A stretch of DNA of 64,000 bases from Butyrivibrio sp. AE3004 (GCF_000703165.1 NZ_JNLQ01000002.1:1116001-1180000), one strand, 5' to 3'. Shown: positions 28,466-37,478, counted from the first letter of the stretch. Made by a program: numbers and translations. The notes: a model not told the origin generated them from the letters alone.

Positions 28466-28521
28466 AAAAAGTCATTCAACATTGATATAAAGAAAATCAA
28501 TGTTACGAATGACTTTTTTAT
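28466..28521 (+). terminator. Terminator of the TIR/RyR operon
   Basis: AAAGTCATTC-AACATTGAT pairs with ATCAATGTT-ACGAATGACTTT (one bulge), followed by a T-run. It closes the two-gene unit and separates it from the ABC genes. The following 28522-28762 holds no gene, only a partial relative of the 23269 hairpin element near 28550. Confidence 0.88.
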
Positions 28522-28762
28522 TATACAGAATCCGCTTTGATGCGTATAAGAAAAAGCTTCTCTATGGATGTGACTTCTATTACTCATTTTATTTTAATTT
28601 GGGTTTATACATTTTATCGTAAATGGTATTATTAAAATATAACTTATTCATAGTATCATCAATGAACAAAGTTTACTTTTGATCTATAGATTATCGTTCA
28701 TATATGAGTCAGTAAAAGATATATAGTTACATAAAATATTTATTTTCATATGAGGGGGAAAT

Positions 28763-30088
28763 ATGAATCAAATATATCTGGATGCAGTTCAAATAGCTAC
28801 ATATATTTTGACATCAATCGGATTATGGAACATCTTTAAAAAGTGCGGGGGCAAACCTATCTGGTCCCTGGTGCCGATCGTAAGGGAATATCAGCTCAGT
28901 CTCTGCGCTTACAGAGAAGAGGATGGGAGAAGATATGCTATTGTTGCAGCTTTATACTACCCGGTTGAGATATTGATGTATGCGGTAGATAAAGAAACTA
29001 AGTTTTATCTGCTCGTAATAATTGTGGCGCTTTCGCTCAGTATAGCAAAGGTTATTTACAATATCAGAGCAACATTAGGGCTCATAAATGTCTTTGGAAA
29101 AAAGAAAATCTGGATTTTGGCCTTTGTCTTCTTTGGAAGCATCACTATGCTATACTGGGGCTTTTCAAAGAAGTTTATGCCAACCAAAAAGATTCAGAGA
29201 TGGTCTGACTATGATGATGAAGATGGGCCGGGTAAAGACGTTAGTGCTATTGATGACGGTCTTACGATAAACATCACTGATAAGACGGTGTTTTCATATT
29301 TCAGGAAGAAAACATTGCTGAGGGATATCCATATGACAATACCTAAAGGGCATATGGTACTTCTTCTCGGAGGCTCCGGAGCCGGAAAAACCACATTTCT
29401 GAATGCCATAACAGGTTACGAAAAAGCAAATGCAAAAGTGACTCTCGGAGATATGGATGTTTACAATGACTACGGAAAGATGATGTATGACATTGGATTT
29501 GTTCCCCAGCAGGATCTTGTTCGCGGTAATGATACTGTTACTCTTACTCTGGCTGATGCAGCGGCACTTCGCCTTCCCTCAAATATGCCCATAATGGAGA
29601 AAATTGAGCGCATAACAAAGGTTCTTGACCAGTTCGGCCTTTCTGCCGTAAAAAATAATCTTGTCGATAAGCTTTCGGGTGGACAAAAAAAGAGAGTGTC
29701 CATAGCTATGGAATTTATATCGGATCCCACTCTTTTTATATTGGATGAACCGGATTCGGGACTTGACGGTGTTGTTGCAAGAGGGCTTTTTACAAAGCTT
29801 AGAACGATTGCAGATGAAGGTAAAATTGTAATAGTTATAACGCATACACCGGACAGAGTGGCGGATCTTTTTGATGATGTCATTGTACTTGTAAAGGACA
29901 AGAACAATACGGGAAGGCTTGCATTCTTCGGGGCTATAGAAGAGGCATATGAGTTCTTTGGCAGAAAATCGATGGAAGAGATACTTTTGGAAATAAATCC
30001 ACGGGATGTGGGCGGAGAAGGAAATGGCGAGGAATTTATCGCTAAATTTGCAGACCTCATGAAGGGAAAGTGGGGTGAAGAAAAATGA
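28763..30088 (+). CDS. ABC transporter ATP-binding protein (ABCG/ABC-2 type) with N-terminal membrane domain
   Basis: 441 residues. About 1-150 is hydrophobic with about 4 TM helices and CGGKPIWSLVPIVREYQL, reminiscent of the DUF5684 type (GKPxWxxxIPxY). From about 165 comes a full ATPase: Walker A GGSGAGKTTF, Q-loop FVPQQDLV, signature KLSGGQKKRVSIAME, Walker B LFILDEPDSGLDG, switch HTPD. The signature with the KR-V-S-IA pattern places it in the ABCG-like branch. The stop overlaps the next start by 4 nt (ATGA); that gene encodes the permease. An exporter is likely; substrate unknown. The fused membrane segment is an uncommon arrangement. Confidence 0.85.
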   Translation: MNQIYLDAVQIATYILTSIGLWNIFKKCGGKPIWSLVPIVREYQLSLCAYREEDGRRYAIVAALYYPVEILMYAVDKETKFYLLVIIVALSLSIAKVIYNIRATLGLINVFGKKKIWILAFVFFGSITMLYWGFSKKFMPTKKIQRWSDYDDEDGPGKDVSAIDDGLTINITDKTVFSYFRKKTLLRDIHMTIPKGHMVLLLGGSGAGKTTFLNAITGYEKANAKVTLGDMDVYNDYGKMMYDIGFVPQQDLVRGNDTVTLTLADAAALRLPSNMPIMEKIERITKVLDQFGLSAVKNNLVDKLSGGQKKRVSIAMEFISDPTLFILDEPDSGLDGVVARGLFTKLRTIADEGKIVIVITHTPDRVADLFDDVIVLVKDKNNTGRLAFFGAIEEAYEFFGRKSMEEILLEINPRDVGGEGNGEEFIAKFADLMKGKWGEEK

Positions 30089-31029
30089 GAAGAAGACCTA
30101 TCAGACATACAGGACATTTTTTACAGACAATAATCTATCTGGGAAAACTGTTCAGGATGTTTTTGTTTCAAAATGATTGGAAGGTGCTACCGATGTCGGC
30201 CATAATAGCCGGACTTGTGGCTTTTACGGTTGGACAGAATCTATACAAAACAATGGAAGGAACGCTGATGGGATGCTTCGCAGTGGCCTGCATTTGCATA
30301 TGGAATGGCTTTTTTAATTCAATCCAGGTCATATGCAGAGAGCGTGCAATTGTTAAGAGAGACCACAGATCCGGACTTCACATAACATCGTATGTGGCAG
30401 CTCATGTAATTTACCAGGCTGTTCTGTGCATTGCGCAATCGGTAATTACCATTATTGTGTTTCAAATAATGAGTGTTGAAATTCCAAAGAAAAGCCTTAT
30501 TACAGATTGGGCAGTCGTGGATATAGGAATAACCTTGTTCCTTATAACTTATTGTGCGGATATGCTTGCTCTTTTGATATCTGCATTTTCAAGAACAACG
30601 ACAGCGGCCATGACTGTAATGCCTTTTATGCTGATAGTTCAGCTGCTGTTTTCCGGTGGCTTTTTTAACCTGCCTCAATCTGTTATGCCGTTTACCGATC
30701 TGACTGCAACTAAGTGGGGGCTTACAGCATTGTGCGCTCAGGGAGACTATAATTCACTTCCCATGGTAAGCGTATGGAACAATGCAATGAAAATGAGGAA
30801 TATAGAAGTAGATGGTCAGAAGCCTGTTCTTGAGGCCTTTAAATTTTTAGAAGAAAACAATTATAAAAATGATATCCTTATGGAGACTGCCAAACAAAAT
30901 CAGGTTGAAGCGTACAGATTTGAGAAAGATGCGGTTTATGAATGCTGGTCATGGCTCATAATGTGGACAATAGTATACTGTCTGGCAGCGGTAGTAATAC
31001 TGGAGTTTATTGATAAAGATAACAGGTAA
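30085..31029 (+). CDS. ABC-2/ABCG-type permease
   Basis: 314 residues with 6 TM helices in the ABC-2 layout: an N-terminal cytoplasmic segment (RRPIRHTGHFLQTIIYLGKLFR), NSIQVICRERAIVKRDHRSG as the coupling region after helix 2, and FSGGFFNLPQ before the last helices with a large external loop (about 215-285). It pairs with the ATPase at 28763, to which it is translationally coupled. It would carry the ATPase-driven export of an unidentified compound. A -10-like TATAAT (31039-31044) after the stop may start transcription of the prepilin. Confidence 0.8.
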   Translation: MRRRPIRHTGHFLQTIIYLGKLFRMFLFQNDWKVLPMSAIIAGLVAFTVGQNLYKTMEGTLMGCFAVACICIWNGFFNSIQVICRERAIVKRDHRSGLHITSYVAAHVIYQAVLCIAQSVITIIVFQIMSVEIPKKSLITDWAVVDIGITLFLITYCADMLALLISAFSRTTTAAMTVMPFMLIVQLLFSGGFFNLPQSVMPFTDLTATKWGLTALCAQGDYNSLPMVSVWNNAMKMRNIEVDGQKPVLEAFKFLEENNYKNDILMETAKQNQVEAYRFEKDAVYECWSWLIMWTIVYCLAAVVILEFIDKDNR

Positions 31030-31166
31030 AAGTGCCGATATAATAGTAGGGATAAAACATTTGGGGGATTTATATTTACTGATTTTTTTGAAATGAAAGA
31101 ATTAGTTAATTGGTGCTGCATTTGGATTGAAACTTAAAAAATGATGCTGCGCCTTGGGAGGTTTCT

Positions 31167-31748
31167 ATGATTGGATTAACGGTAAAAAAGAACAACAAAG
31201 GACTCACAGTAGCAGAGCTTTTGATTGTTGTTGCAATCATTGCCGTGCTCGTTGCCATCACAATTCCTATTTTTACAAATTTAGTTGAGAGATCCCGCGA
31301 GGCCTATGATATTTATACTATGCGTCAGGCTGCTTCTGCAGCTATTGAATTGTACTATTCGGGAGTAACAGATTCGGCAAGTGCCAGTGCAGCCGGACTT
31401 AGCTGGTCGGGAATTGGCGGTAATGCAGGCAACAATGCTTATGGAGCTTATAATCCCGGAAACGGAAAAATCTATCCAAGCAGGCAGTCGTTACCTGCAG
31501 GAGTCGTAGCCTATGGCAAAGGAACAAAACGTGACGGTGGAACGAAATATGTCATGGGGAATAGTAGCGGAGCTTATGATCCTACACAGGATTATAGAGA
31601 TGCGGTAGTTATGGTTTCTATATATCCCAATGCAAACCCCGCCTATGTTGATATATATTGGAAAAATAATAGAAATGGCACCAATTACGTTGGAGGACAG
31701 GCACAGACAAATATGCCAAAATACAGCATCCGGGTATATATCCAATGA
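31167..31748 (+). CDS. Type IV prepilin-like protein (orphan pseudopilin)
   Basis: 193 residues. Short basic leader ending in KG, then LTVAELLIVVAIIAVLVAIT: the prepilin peptidase site (G before L) with the conserved Glu5 and the hydrophobic stalk. The rest is a small glycine-, asparagine- and tyrosine-rich head (GGNAGNNAYGAYNPG). GGGAGG precedes ATG 31167. No prepilin peptidase, assembly ATPase or other pilin is adjacent, so assembly machinery must be elsewhere. It could be a minor pilin or a surface-exposed pseudopilin. Confidence 0.8.
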   Translation: MIGLTVKKNNKGLTVAELLIVVAIIAVLVAITIPIFTNLVERSREAYDIYTMRQAASAAIELYYSGVTDSASASAAGLSWSGIGGNAGNNAYGAYNPGNGKIYPSRQSLPAGVVAYGKGTKRDGGTKYVMGNSSGAYDPTQDYRDAVVMVSIYPNANPAYVDIYWKNNRNGTNYVGGQAQTNMPKYSIRVYIQ

Positions 31749-31789
31749 CATGTTTTTGGTGACTGCTTTATGGCATATTTGTTTCTTTT

Positions 31790-32869
31790 TTATTTGCCAA
31801 GTTTGAATTTAAGGACAACCGGATTGTGATCTGATACCTTAAAGTCATAATCAAGTGTTTCTACACTCAAGGTATCTATATTCTTAGATACCAGAAATCC
31901 ATCAATTATGTAGAACTGGAAAGAGGATTTATCTGCTCCTTCATAAGGCGCTAAAAGCGATCTGCCGCTTGCCGTATCACCGTCCATGAAGATATTAAAA
32001 TATTCATCAAAAGAATCCGCATCAATTGTTCCTGCTTGCCAATTATCTTCATGTACAGGGAATTTAGAGGTATCTATGCTGGAGAAGGTCTGATTAAAAT
32101 CGCCTCCTGCAACAACATAGTTGCCTTTTTCACATTCCTGCTCCAAAAATGTTTTAAGAAGAGCTGTCTGTTGTGCCTTTCCTTCTCCGGAATCATAGGC
32201 TTCAAGGTGAAGATTAACAAGCACGAGTTCCTTTTCGCTTTCTTCTATCGGAATTCTTGATACGAGCAAACACCTCTTCAGATTTCCAAGTCTAAGCGGC
32301 CAGCCAAACGGGCAGGGAAGAGATACTCTTTCAGCATTTTCAATATCATAAGCGGATAATGTAAATAGTCCGCCATCAACTTTCCCTATGGGAGGGAACG
32401 GATATGGAATGAAAGGAACCTTAAAGTTGATAGCAAAGGCGCTGCTAAATCCATCCATTGATGAGGCGATTTCATAAGCTTCGTTTATTCTGTGAGACCT
32501 GTCGGAATTTCTGTCAACTTCCTGCAGAAATACAAAATCGGGTGAAATTTCATTAAGAACTTCCTGCATGCCCTTGATATTTTGCTCTACGCGTTCCTTA
32601 CTGGCAGTATTTACACTTTTTCCGCCATCCATGAAAAAGTCTGCATTATCACCAAGAGCGCCATAACCAATGTTCCAAGAGGCAATAGTGTAGCTGTCAT
32701 CTGTAGAATCCATAGTTTTTTCATTATGAACAGGTTCAATTGTTTCTGTAGCATCAGGCCTGTACTCAACGAGAGTTAAATAACACATGAAAAGAAAATA
32801 TGCCAGAGGAGGCACTAAAATAATGATCAGTAGAGCTATGATAACTTTCTTTAATGACTTCATATGCAT
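31790..32869 (-). CDS. Membrane-anchored endonuclease/exonuclease/phosphatase-family hydrolase
   Basis: 359 residues with an N-terminal TM anchor (VIIALLIIILVPPLAYFLF), so the enzyme faces outside. EEP motifs: IASWNIGYGA, FVFLQEVDRNSDR (catalytic Glu), VLVNLHLEAYDSG, VVAGGDFNQTF (Asp and Asn), and SDHNPVVLKF (terminal Asp-His). All catalytic residues are present. The family includes DNases, sphingomyelinases and inositol phosphatases; an external phosphodiesterase is the safest reading. AAGGAGAG precedes the start at 32869. Transcribed alone, convergent with the prepilin gene. Confidence 0.85.
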   Translation of the reverse strand: MHMKSLKKVIIALLIIILVPPLAYFLFMCYLTLVEYRPDATETIEPVHNEKTMDSTDDSYTIASWNIGYGALGDNADFFMDGGKSVNTASKERVEQNIKGMQEVLNEISPDFVFLQEVDRNSDRSHRINEAYEIASSMDGFSSAFAINFKVPFIPYPFPPIGKVDGGLFTLSAYDIENAERVSLPCPFGWPLRLGNLKRCLLVSRIPIEESEKELVLVNLHLEAYDSGEGKAQQTALLKTFLEQECEKGNYVVAGGDFNQTFSSIDTSKFPVHEDNWQAGTIDADSFDEYFNIFMDGDTASGRSLLAPYEGADKSSFQFYIIDGFLVSKNIDTLSVETLDYDFKVSDHNPVVLKFKLGK

Positions 32870-33119
32870 CTATCTCTCCTTGTCAGCTTCAGCAATTCGT
32901 ATCAACAGTAAGGGGCAAAATTTTACTTTTTATCATTACATCATTAATTATAAATATCCGACAAAAAATAGTAAATAAATTATGTGGTTACTAATCCGAA
33001 AAAGAATTATCGCAGCTGTGCATCAGATATTATCCGATAGTCATTCATGGTATGGATATTCGCATAATTTGGTATAATTAGATATATATATATAACTATC
33101 AAGCGGAAAGTATCTTCTG

Positions 33120-33887
33120 ATGGGCTTTAGCGGAAGCAGGATAGTGAACGGATTACTTAAAGTGTCAGCCTGTGTATACCGCCCATGGATCAGAGATGCC
33201 CGAATCATTCCGGACAGCGAAGCTGTTGTGACGGCAACAGGGTATTCTTTTCCCAGTGGACACAGCATGAATGCTGCGGCTTTGTTTGGCGGCAGCGCAA
33301 TAAAAAAAGATCTCTCAAAACCACTTCGCATTGTAATGGGGATTATTCTTGTACTTATTGCATTTAGCCGTAACTTCCTTGGGGTGCATACGCCTCAGGA
33401 TGTTTTTGTAGGTGTCGGATCCGGGCTGATCGTTATGTGGCTGACAGTTAAACTAATGTCATGGCTTGAGAAGCATCCTGAAAAAGATATATTGGTGATG
33501 TGTATTGGCATAGGCATTTCTGTTGCTGTTGCTGTATTTGCCGCAGTCAAACCTTATCCCGCTGATTATGACGCGGCAGGTAAACTGTTGGTAGATGGCG
33601 CAAAAATGGCTAAGGATACATTTAAAGGAGTAGGTTGGTGTATCGGTTTCCTGGCAGGCTGGGTATTGGAATCGCGCTTTATCAGGTTTTCAACTGACGT
33701 CCCTGTGATGACAAGAGTTACGAGACTTACGACAGGACTTCTTGGCTATTATGGAATCAGTCTTATTCTTATTCCCATACTTAAGGGCCTGATAACGGGT
33801 GCTGCCGGAACAGTTATAACATGCTTTATTCAGATGTTTTATGTATCATTTCTGTTTCCGCTATGTATGAAGTATTTTGAAAAGTGA
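33120..33887 (+). CDS. PAP2-family phosphatase with short N-terminus
   Basis: 255 residues. All three PAP2 motifs are present: K-x6-RP in LKVSACVYRPW at about 13, YSFPSGHSM at about 45, and SRNFLGVHTPQDV at about 85. The active site is thus complete for hydrolysis of a lipid or other phosphate at the outer membrane face; about 5 TM helices follow. Motif 1 usually sits after 50-100 residues with one or two helices; here it is at residue 13. A TATAAT (33073-33078) and GGAAAG lie right upstream, and the frame is closed by a stop at 33093, so the short form appears to be what is made. Confidence 0.8.
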   Translation: MGFSGSRIVNGLLKVSACVYRPWIRDARIIPDSEAVVTATGYSFPSGHSMNAAALFGGSAIKKDLSKPLRIVMGIILVLIAFSRNFLGVHTPQDVFVGVGSGLIVMWLTVKLMSWLEKHPEKDILVMCIGIGISVAVAVFAAVKPYPADYDAAGKLLVDGAKMAKDTFKGVGWCIGFLAGWVLESRFIRFSTDVPVMTRVTRLTTGLLGYYGISLILIPILKGLITGAAGTVITCFIQMFYVSFLFPLCMKYFEK

Positions 33888-34043
33888 CAAAGAAATTTAT
33901 ATTATCTTAATATTTCCAGGGTGTATTTTGGCGGTAGTTAAGACGATAAAAATATATAAGAAATGAATAAGTGTCTTACTGTGCGTTTTTAGATATATAT
34001 GAATGAAATGGATGTCGGCTTTTTTACAAGGAGGTAGATGAGT

Positions 34044-34928
34044 ATGGCAGGAATTAATGGTATTTCCGCATATCAGCAAATAAAGCAGAGTGTCTATAAT
34101 GAGAAATCAGGAGTATCTAAGACTCCTGATACAGGTAAGGCAGATCAGGCTGGTTCAGCAAAAAATTCTCAGCAGGCAAAAGTAGAAACAAAAGCGTGGA
34201 GTCCTATAGATACCACGAGTTCACTTGTGCCCGGAAAAACTGAATATGGGATGACTATTGGAGATGTGCAGCTTTCCGATAAGGCAAAGGACTACTATAA
34301 TTCGCTGAAATCAAAATATCATAACATGGAGTTCATTGCTGTCAGTAAGGATATGAAAGCACAGGTTCAGCAGAATGCTGCCTCCTATGGTAACGCCAAC
34401 AAAATGGTAGTCCTTATTGATGAAGAGAAGCTTGAGCGGATGGCGACGGATGAATCATATCGCAAAAAGTATGAGGGAATCATTGCCATGGCACAGACAA
34501 AAATGGAGCAGGCAAAGATGGGGCTTGCCGGCAGTGGCGCTAGCGTTAAGAATTTCGGAATGAGCGTTGATGGAAGCGGCAAGGAGAGCTTTTTTGCTAC
34601 AGTCAATAAATCATCAGATATTCATAAAAAGCATACAGAAAAGAAAGCAGCAGAGAAGAAGGCTCAGAAACTGCAGGAGAAGAAGAAAGCAGAAAAGAAG
34701 GCGCAGGAGGAACGCATCCAAAAAGCCAGGGATAAAAAAGCTGAAAAGGAAGATACTGATAGAGACGATTCCAAGATTAAAGATGATGAGGAATATGTAA
34801 CATTTGAAGCAGATTCGATGGATGAACTTCTCTCCAAGGTGCAGACATACTCATACAATAATGCGTCCGGAAAAGTTATGACTCAGGCTGAGCAGATGGT
34901 AGGAACAAAGATAGATTTCAGAGGCTGA
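34044..34928 (+). CDS. Uncharacterised Lachnospiraceae protein (DUF6033-like), Lys/Glu-rich
   Basis: 294 residues from ATG 34044 (GGAGG 9 nt upstream; ATG 34038 is only 3 nt from it). The protein begins MAGINGISAYQQ, lacks signal and TM segments, and has a folded-looking middle (SLKSKYHNMEFIAVSKDMK, NKMVVLIDEEKLERMA) followed by a highly charged helical stretch of Lys/Ala/Glu repeats at about 200-235. I associate this N-terminus with the DUF6033 family, from memory. Function unknown. The next gene (35033) is likewise coiled-coil rich, and the two are probably a unit. Confidence 0.65.
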   Translation: MAGINGISAYQQIKQSVYNEKSGVSKTPDTGKADQAGSAKNSQQAKVETKAWSPIDTTSSLVPGKTEYGMTIGDVQLSDKAKDYYNSLKSKYHNMEFIAVSKDMKAQVQQNAASYGNANKMVVLIDEEKLERMATDESYRKKYEGIIAMAQTKMEQAKMGLAGSGASVKNFGMSVDGSGKESFFATVNKSSDIHKKHTEKKAAEKKAQKLQEKKKAEKKAQEERIQKARDKKAEKEDTDRDDSKIKDDEEYVTFEADSMDELLSKVQTYSYNNASGKVMTQAEQMVGTKIDFRG

Positions 34929-35032
34929 TGTTTTATGAACACAGCCGCACAGTGGAAATTGCTGCTATGCAGCGTACGGTTGGCGCGAGAGGAATTGTAT
35001 AAATACGATTCATACATGTAATGAGGTACGGC

Positions 35033-36220
35033 ATGAATATATCATTTATTGCGAATAATCTATATAGCTCACCATACATGAAGGATGCCCGGGGGAATCT
35101 TTATGCCAGGAAGCAAGACGGAGCCATGAAGAATACAGTTATGGGAAAGATGCCGGTAAATCCTTTTGTATCATGCTTTGACAGAAGAACAGACAATGCG
35201 GTTGATGATAGAAAAGGATTATCACAGCAGATGCGTCAGATGATTCGCGCACTTAAACAGGATTCTCAGCAAGATCAGAATAATAAAAAGATAAAAGACT
35301 TTCTTACATCATCCGGTTCTCCGGATTCAGCAGAGGAAAAGACAGCTCCTAAGCCGACTTATAATTATAAAGAGGTTGCATCCAAAATACAGAGTGCCAA
35401 GACATCAAACAGTGCCGGGCAGGCAGTACTGGCAGCAAAAAGAGCTGTGACGCAGATTAAGAGAAAGATTTCCGCCGGGGATGGTGATCCTGAGGAACTG
35501 CAGCTTGCGTTAATCCATGCAAAACGTATGGAAATGGTGGCAAGAAAAAAGAAACATCATTTGGAACTGGAAGAGATGGTTGCCCGTGCTCAGAAGCAGG
35601 ATGAGCAATTTGATAAACAGGAAGATGCCATCAGGGGTATTCAGAGTGCCATAACGCAGGCAGAGGAAGAAAAAATCACTGAGAAAGAGGATGAAATCTT
35701 CGACGAGCGTGAGGAGATGCTGGAGGAAGTCATCATCCGCGAAGCGGATTTAGGATGTGACGACCGATATGCCGCCGAACAAAGTGAGGTGGCGGTTCAG
35801 TTCGAGGAAGCCCTCTCGCAGATAGAAGAGAGCGTGGCTAATATGTCAGACGAAATGCTGGCCGACATGAACAAGATAATTTCTGAATTTGGCGAAGAAG
35901 AACTCGAAGAGCTGGAAGAAACCATGGAGATGCTTGAAGATATGGAAGTCGTTGACCCGCATATGAGCAAAGAGGATTCCGAGGATCTTAAGAGAAAGCA
36001 CAGGGCTTCGGAAAACAAAGCAATAGTGAAAGCAAATGTGGAATATCTTAAAGATATGATCAGGCATGAGCTTGGAAAAGCAGGCAGTATTCCCGGCATG
36101 GGCGGCGGACAGTCAGCTTCTGTAGCGGTTGGAAACCTGGCAGTGCAGGGGGTAAATGTAGTGATGCCTGCAATGACAGCTCCGGTTTCAGATGGGGGCT
36201 CGATTGATGTTTCAATCTGA
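35033..36220 (+). CDS. Uncharacterised coiled-coil protein
   Basis: 395 residues from ATG 35033 (TGAGGT 6 nt upstream; ATG 35021 has no site). Starts MNISFIANNLYSSPYMKDA. From about 110 to 320 it is strongly helical and charged (long Glu-rich coiled coil with EEELEELEETMEMLEDM-type stretches). It ends in a Gly/Ser/Val-rich tail (GSIPGMGGGQSASVAVG). No signal peptide or TM helix. I do not recognise the family. Its position about 100 nt after the DUF6033-like gene suggests a common role, perhaps structural. Confidence 0.6.
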   Translation: MNISFIANNLYSSPYMKDARGNLYARKQDGAMKNTVMGKMPVNPFVSCFDRRTDNAVDDRKGLSQQMRQMIRALKQDSQQDQNNKKIKDFLTSSGSPDSAEEKTAPKPTYNYKEVASKIQSAKTSNSAGQAVLAAKRAVTQIKRKISAGDGDPEELQLALIHAKRMEMVARKKKHHLELEEMVARAQKQDEQFDKQEDAIRGIQSAITQAEEEKITEKEDEIFDEREEMLEEVIIREADLGCDDRYAAEQSEVAVQFEEALSQIEESVANMSDEMLADMNKIISEFGEEELEELEETMEMLEDMEVVDPHMSKEDSEDLKRKHRASENKAIVKANVEYLKDMIRHELGKAGSIPGMGGGQSASVAVGNLAVQGVNVVMPAMTAPVSDGGSIDVSI

Positions 36221-36294
36221 GCAAGGCCGGCACGAATGTGCTGTCGATGACATATTTTGCAATAAGGGAAAGCGACAATTAGAAACTCGTAAGT

Positions 36295-36556
36295 AACATA
36301 AAGAATTTGAACAGAAATAATGTTAGTACTAGAAAATCCTTCAGCTAACATAATAAAACTAATTTGAAATTATGTTAGAAATGCGAAATAGAACAGCAGA
36401 CATAAAATAACAAGCAAATGTTTATGTTTGCTAGTTAAAAAGTCGTATTTAACATAAATGATTTAACAAAAACTTATGTTGGAAAGAGAAAAAGTTCCAA
36501 ATCAACATAAATGATCTTCCAAATGATTATATTTTTGATTTATATGGAACTCAAGA
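36295..36556. repeat. Array of five 52-nt units with internal inverted half-sites
   Basis: Units start at 36295, 36347, 36399, 36451 and 36504 (spacing 52, 52, 52, 53). Each begins AACATAA (GACATAA in unit 3) and has the reverse complement TTATGTT at exactly positions 24-30 of the unit (TAATGTT in unit 1, TTATATT in unit 5). The 16-nt loops and 22-nt linkers vary, except for an A-rich patch. 52 bp is close to five helical turns, so all sites face the same side of DNA. No coding potential. It lies between the coiled-coil gene and the toxin-antitoxin operon, whose promoter carries the same half-sites. Confidence 0.85.
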
Positions 36557-36633
36557 CGATAACAATATTGATTTTTAGTGCTGCTGAGAAGCTATACGAC
36601 TATCTTTCCAGCTGCATGGGAAGTAGAGAATGA

Positions 36634-36670
36634 TTGACGAAAAATAGTAATTATGTTATATATAACATAA
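36634..36670 (+). promoter_or_regulatory. Promoter/operator of the toxin-antitoxin operon
   Basis: TTGACG (36634-36639), 17-nt spacer, TATATA (36657-36662). The -10 is the centre of a perfect palindrome TTATGTT-ATATAT-AACATAA (36651-36670). This is the classic place for autorepression by an antitoxin. The half-sites equal those of the 52-nt array upstream. Confidence 0.75.
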
Positions 36671-36681
36671 AGAAAGGGATA

Positions 36682-37050
36682 ATGGTGTCTAATTTTACAG
36701 TTGATTTTTACAGAGAGTCAGATGGTAAAAAGCCTGTTGGAGTGTTTATTAGGAGTCTCGATATTAAGATGAAAGCTAAAGTGGTTGCTAATCTGCATCT
36801 GCTTGAAGAATATGGGAACATGGCAAGAGAACCCCTTTCTAAGGAACTTGAGGATGGAATTTTTGAACTTAGGATAATAGAGGGAAATGATTTAGTTAGA
36901 ATACTATATTTCTTCGATAAGGATAAGATTATTATAGCGACAAATGGTTTCATTAAAAAACAACAGAAAACTCCCATAAGTGAAATAGATTTAGCTAAAC
37001 AGAGAAGGACTGATTACCATAGAAGGAAGGAGGCTGGCATATATGAGTGA
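36682..37050 (+). CDS. HigB/RelE-superfamily toxin (Gp49-like)
   Basis: 122 residues from ATG 36682 behind AAAGGG; an in-frame upstream ATG at 36634 lies inside the promoter and is rejected. The fold pattern is that of phage-derived Gp49-like/HigB ribosome-dependent mRNA nucleases: VDFYRESDGKKPVGVFIRSL, LHLLEEYGNMAREPLSKEL, GIFELRIIEGNDLVRILYFF, and IIATNGFIKKQQKTP with conserved basic residues near the end. The antitoxin gene overlaps its end by 8 nt. The toxin-first order is that of higBA. Probably cuts mRNA at the ribosome when the antitoxin is lost. Confidence 0.88.
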   Translation: MVSNFTVDFYRESDGKKPVGVFIRSLDIKMKAKVVANLHLLEEYGNMAREPLSKELEDGIFELRIIEGNDLVRILYFFDKDKIIIATNGFIKKQQKTPISEIDLAKQRRTDYHRRKEAGIYE

Positions 37051-37333
37051 TTTACAAGAGCTTACTAATGAATTGATGCAAGATCCAGAATTTAAAAAAG
37101 AATATGAAGCTTTGCAACCTGAAATGGATATAACAAGGGCTATACTAGATGCAAGGATAAGAGCTGGGATGACGCAGATAGAGCTTGCTGAGAAAAGCGG
37201 AATTAGTCAGGCTGATATTTCTCGCCTTGAAAAAGGAACACGAAATCCTAGCATAGCGTTGCTTAAGCGTCTTGCTGAGGCAATGGACAGCACATTGAAA
37301 ATAGAGTTCATTCCTAAAGGTTTACAAAGGTAA
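37043..37333 (+). CDS. HigA-type XRE antitoxin
   Basis: 96 residues. C-terminal helix-turn-helix of the XRE class: RAGMTQIELAEKSGISQADI followed by SRLEKGTRNPSIALLKRLAEAM. The N-terminal about 30 residues likely bind the toxin. GGAGG lies before ATG 37043, which is within the toxin's last codons. It should neutralise the toxin and repress the operon through the palindrome at 36651-36670. Whether it also binds the upstream 52-nt array is an open, testable question. Confidence 0.88.
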   Translation: MSDLQELTNELMQDPEFKKEYEALQPEMDITRAILDARIRAGMTQIELAEKSGISQADISRLEKGTRNPSIALLKRLAEAMDSTLKIEFIPKGLQR

Positions 37334-37378
37334 TTGCTATCTTGATGTTAAAAACTTGGATGAAATAAGTAAATTATT

Positions 37379-37414
37379 AAGAGACTTCCACAAATCTGTG
37401 AAAGTCTCTTTTTT
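37379..37414 (+). terminator. Terminator of the toxin-antitoxin operon
   Basis: AAGAGACTT-CACA pairs with TGTG-AAAGTCTCTT, followed by TTTTTT. Confidence 0.9.
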
Positions 37415-37478
37415 ACTATACTCAGAAATGGTATCATATTAAAAATGCAGATGTGGTGCGGATTTTTAAGGAGAAGGT

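Noticed and set aside
29470..30117. Long minus-strand open frame opposite the ABC ATPase (215 codons)
   Set aside because: Ser/Pro/Arg-rich composition, no family motif and full overlap with a well-supported ATPase mark it as an antisense artefact. The same holds for 35797-36351 and 8938-9486.
36295..36556. CRISPR array
   Set aside because: Only the 7-nt half-sites are conserved; the 16-nt loops vary, no direct repeat of 23 nt or longer exists, and no cas gene is in the window.
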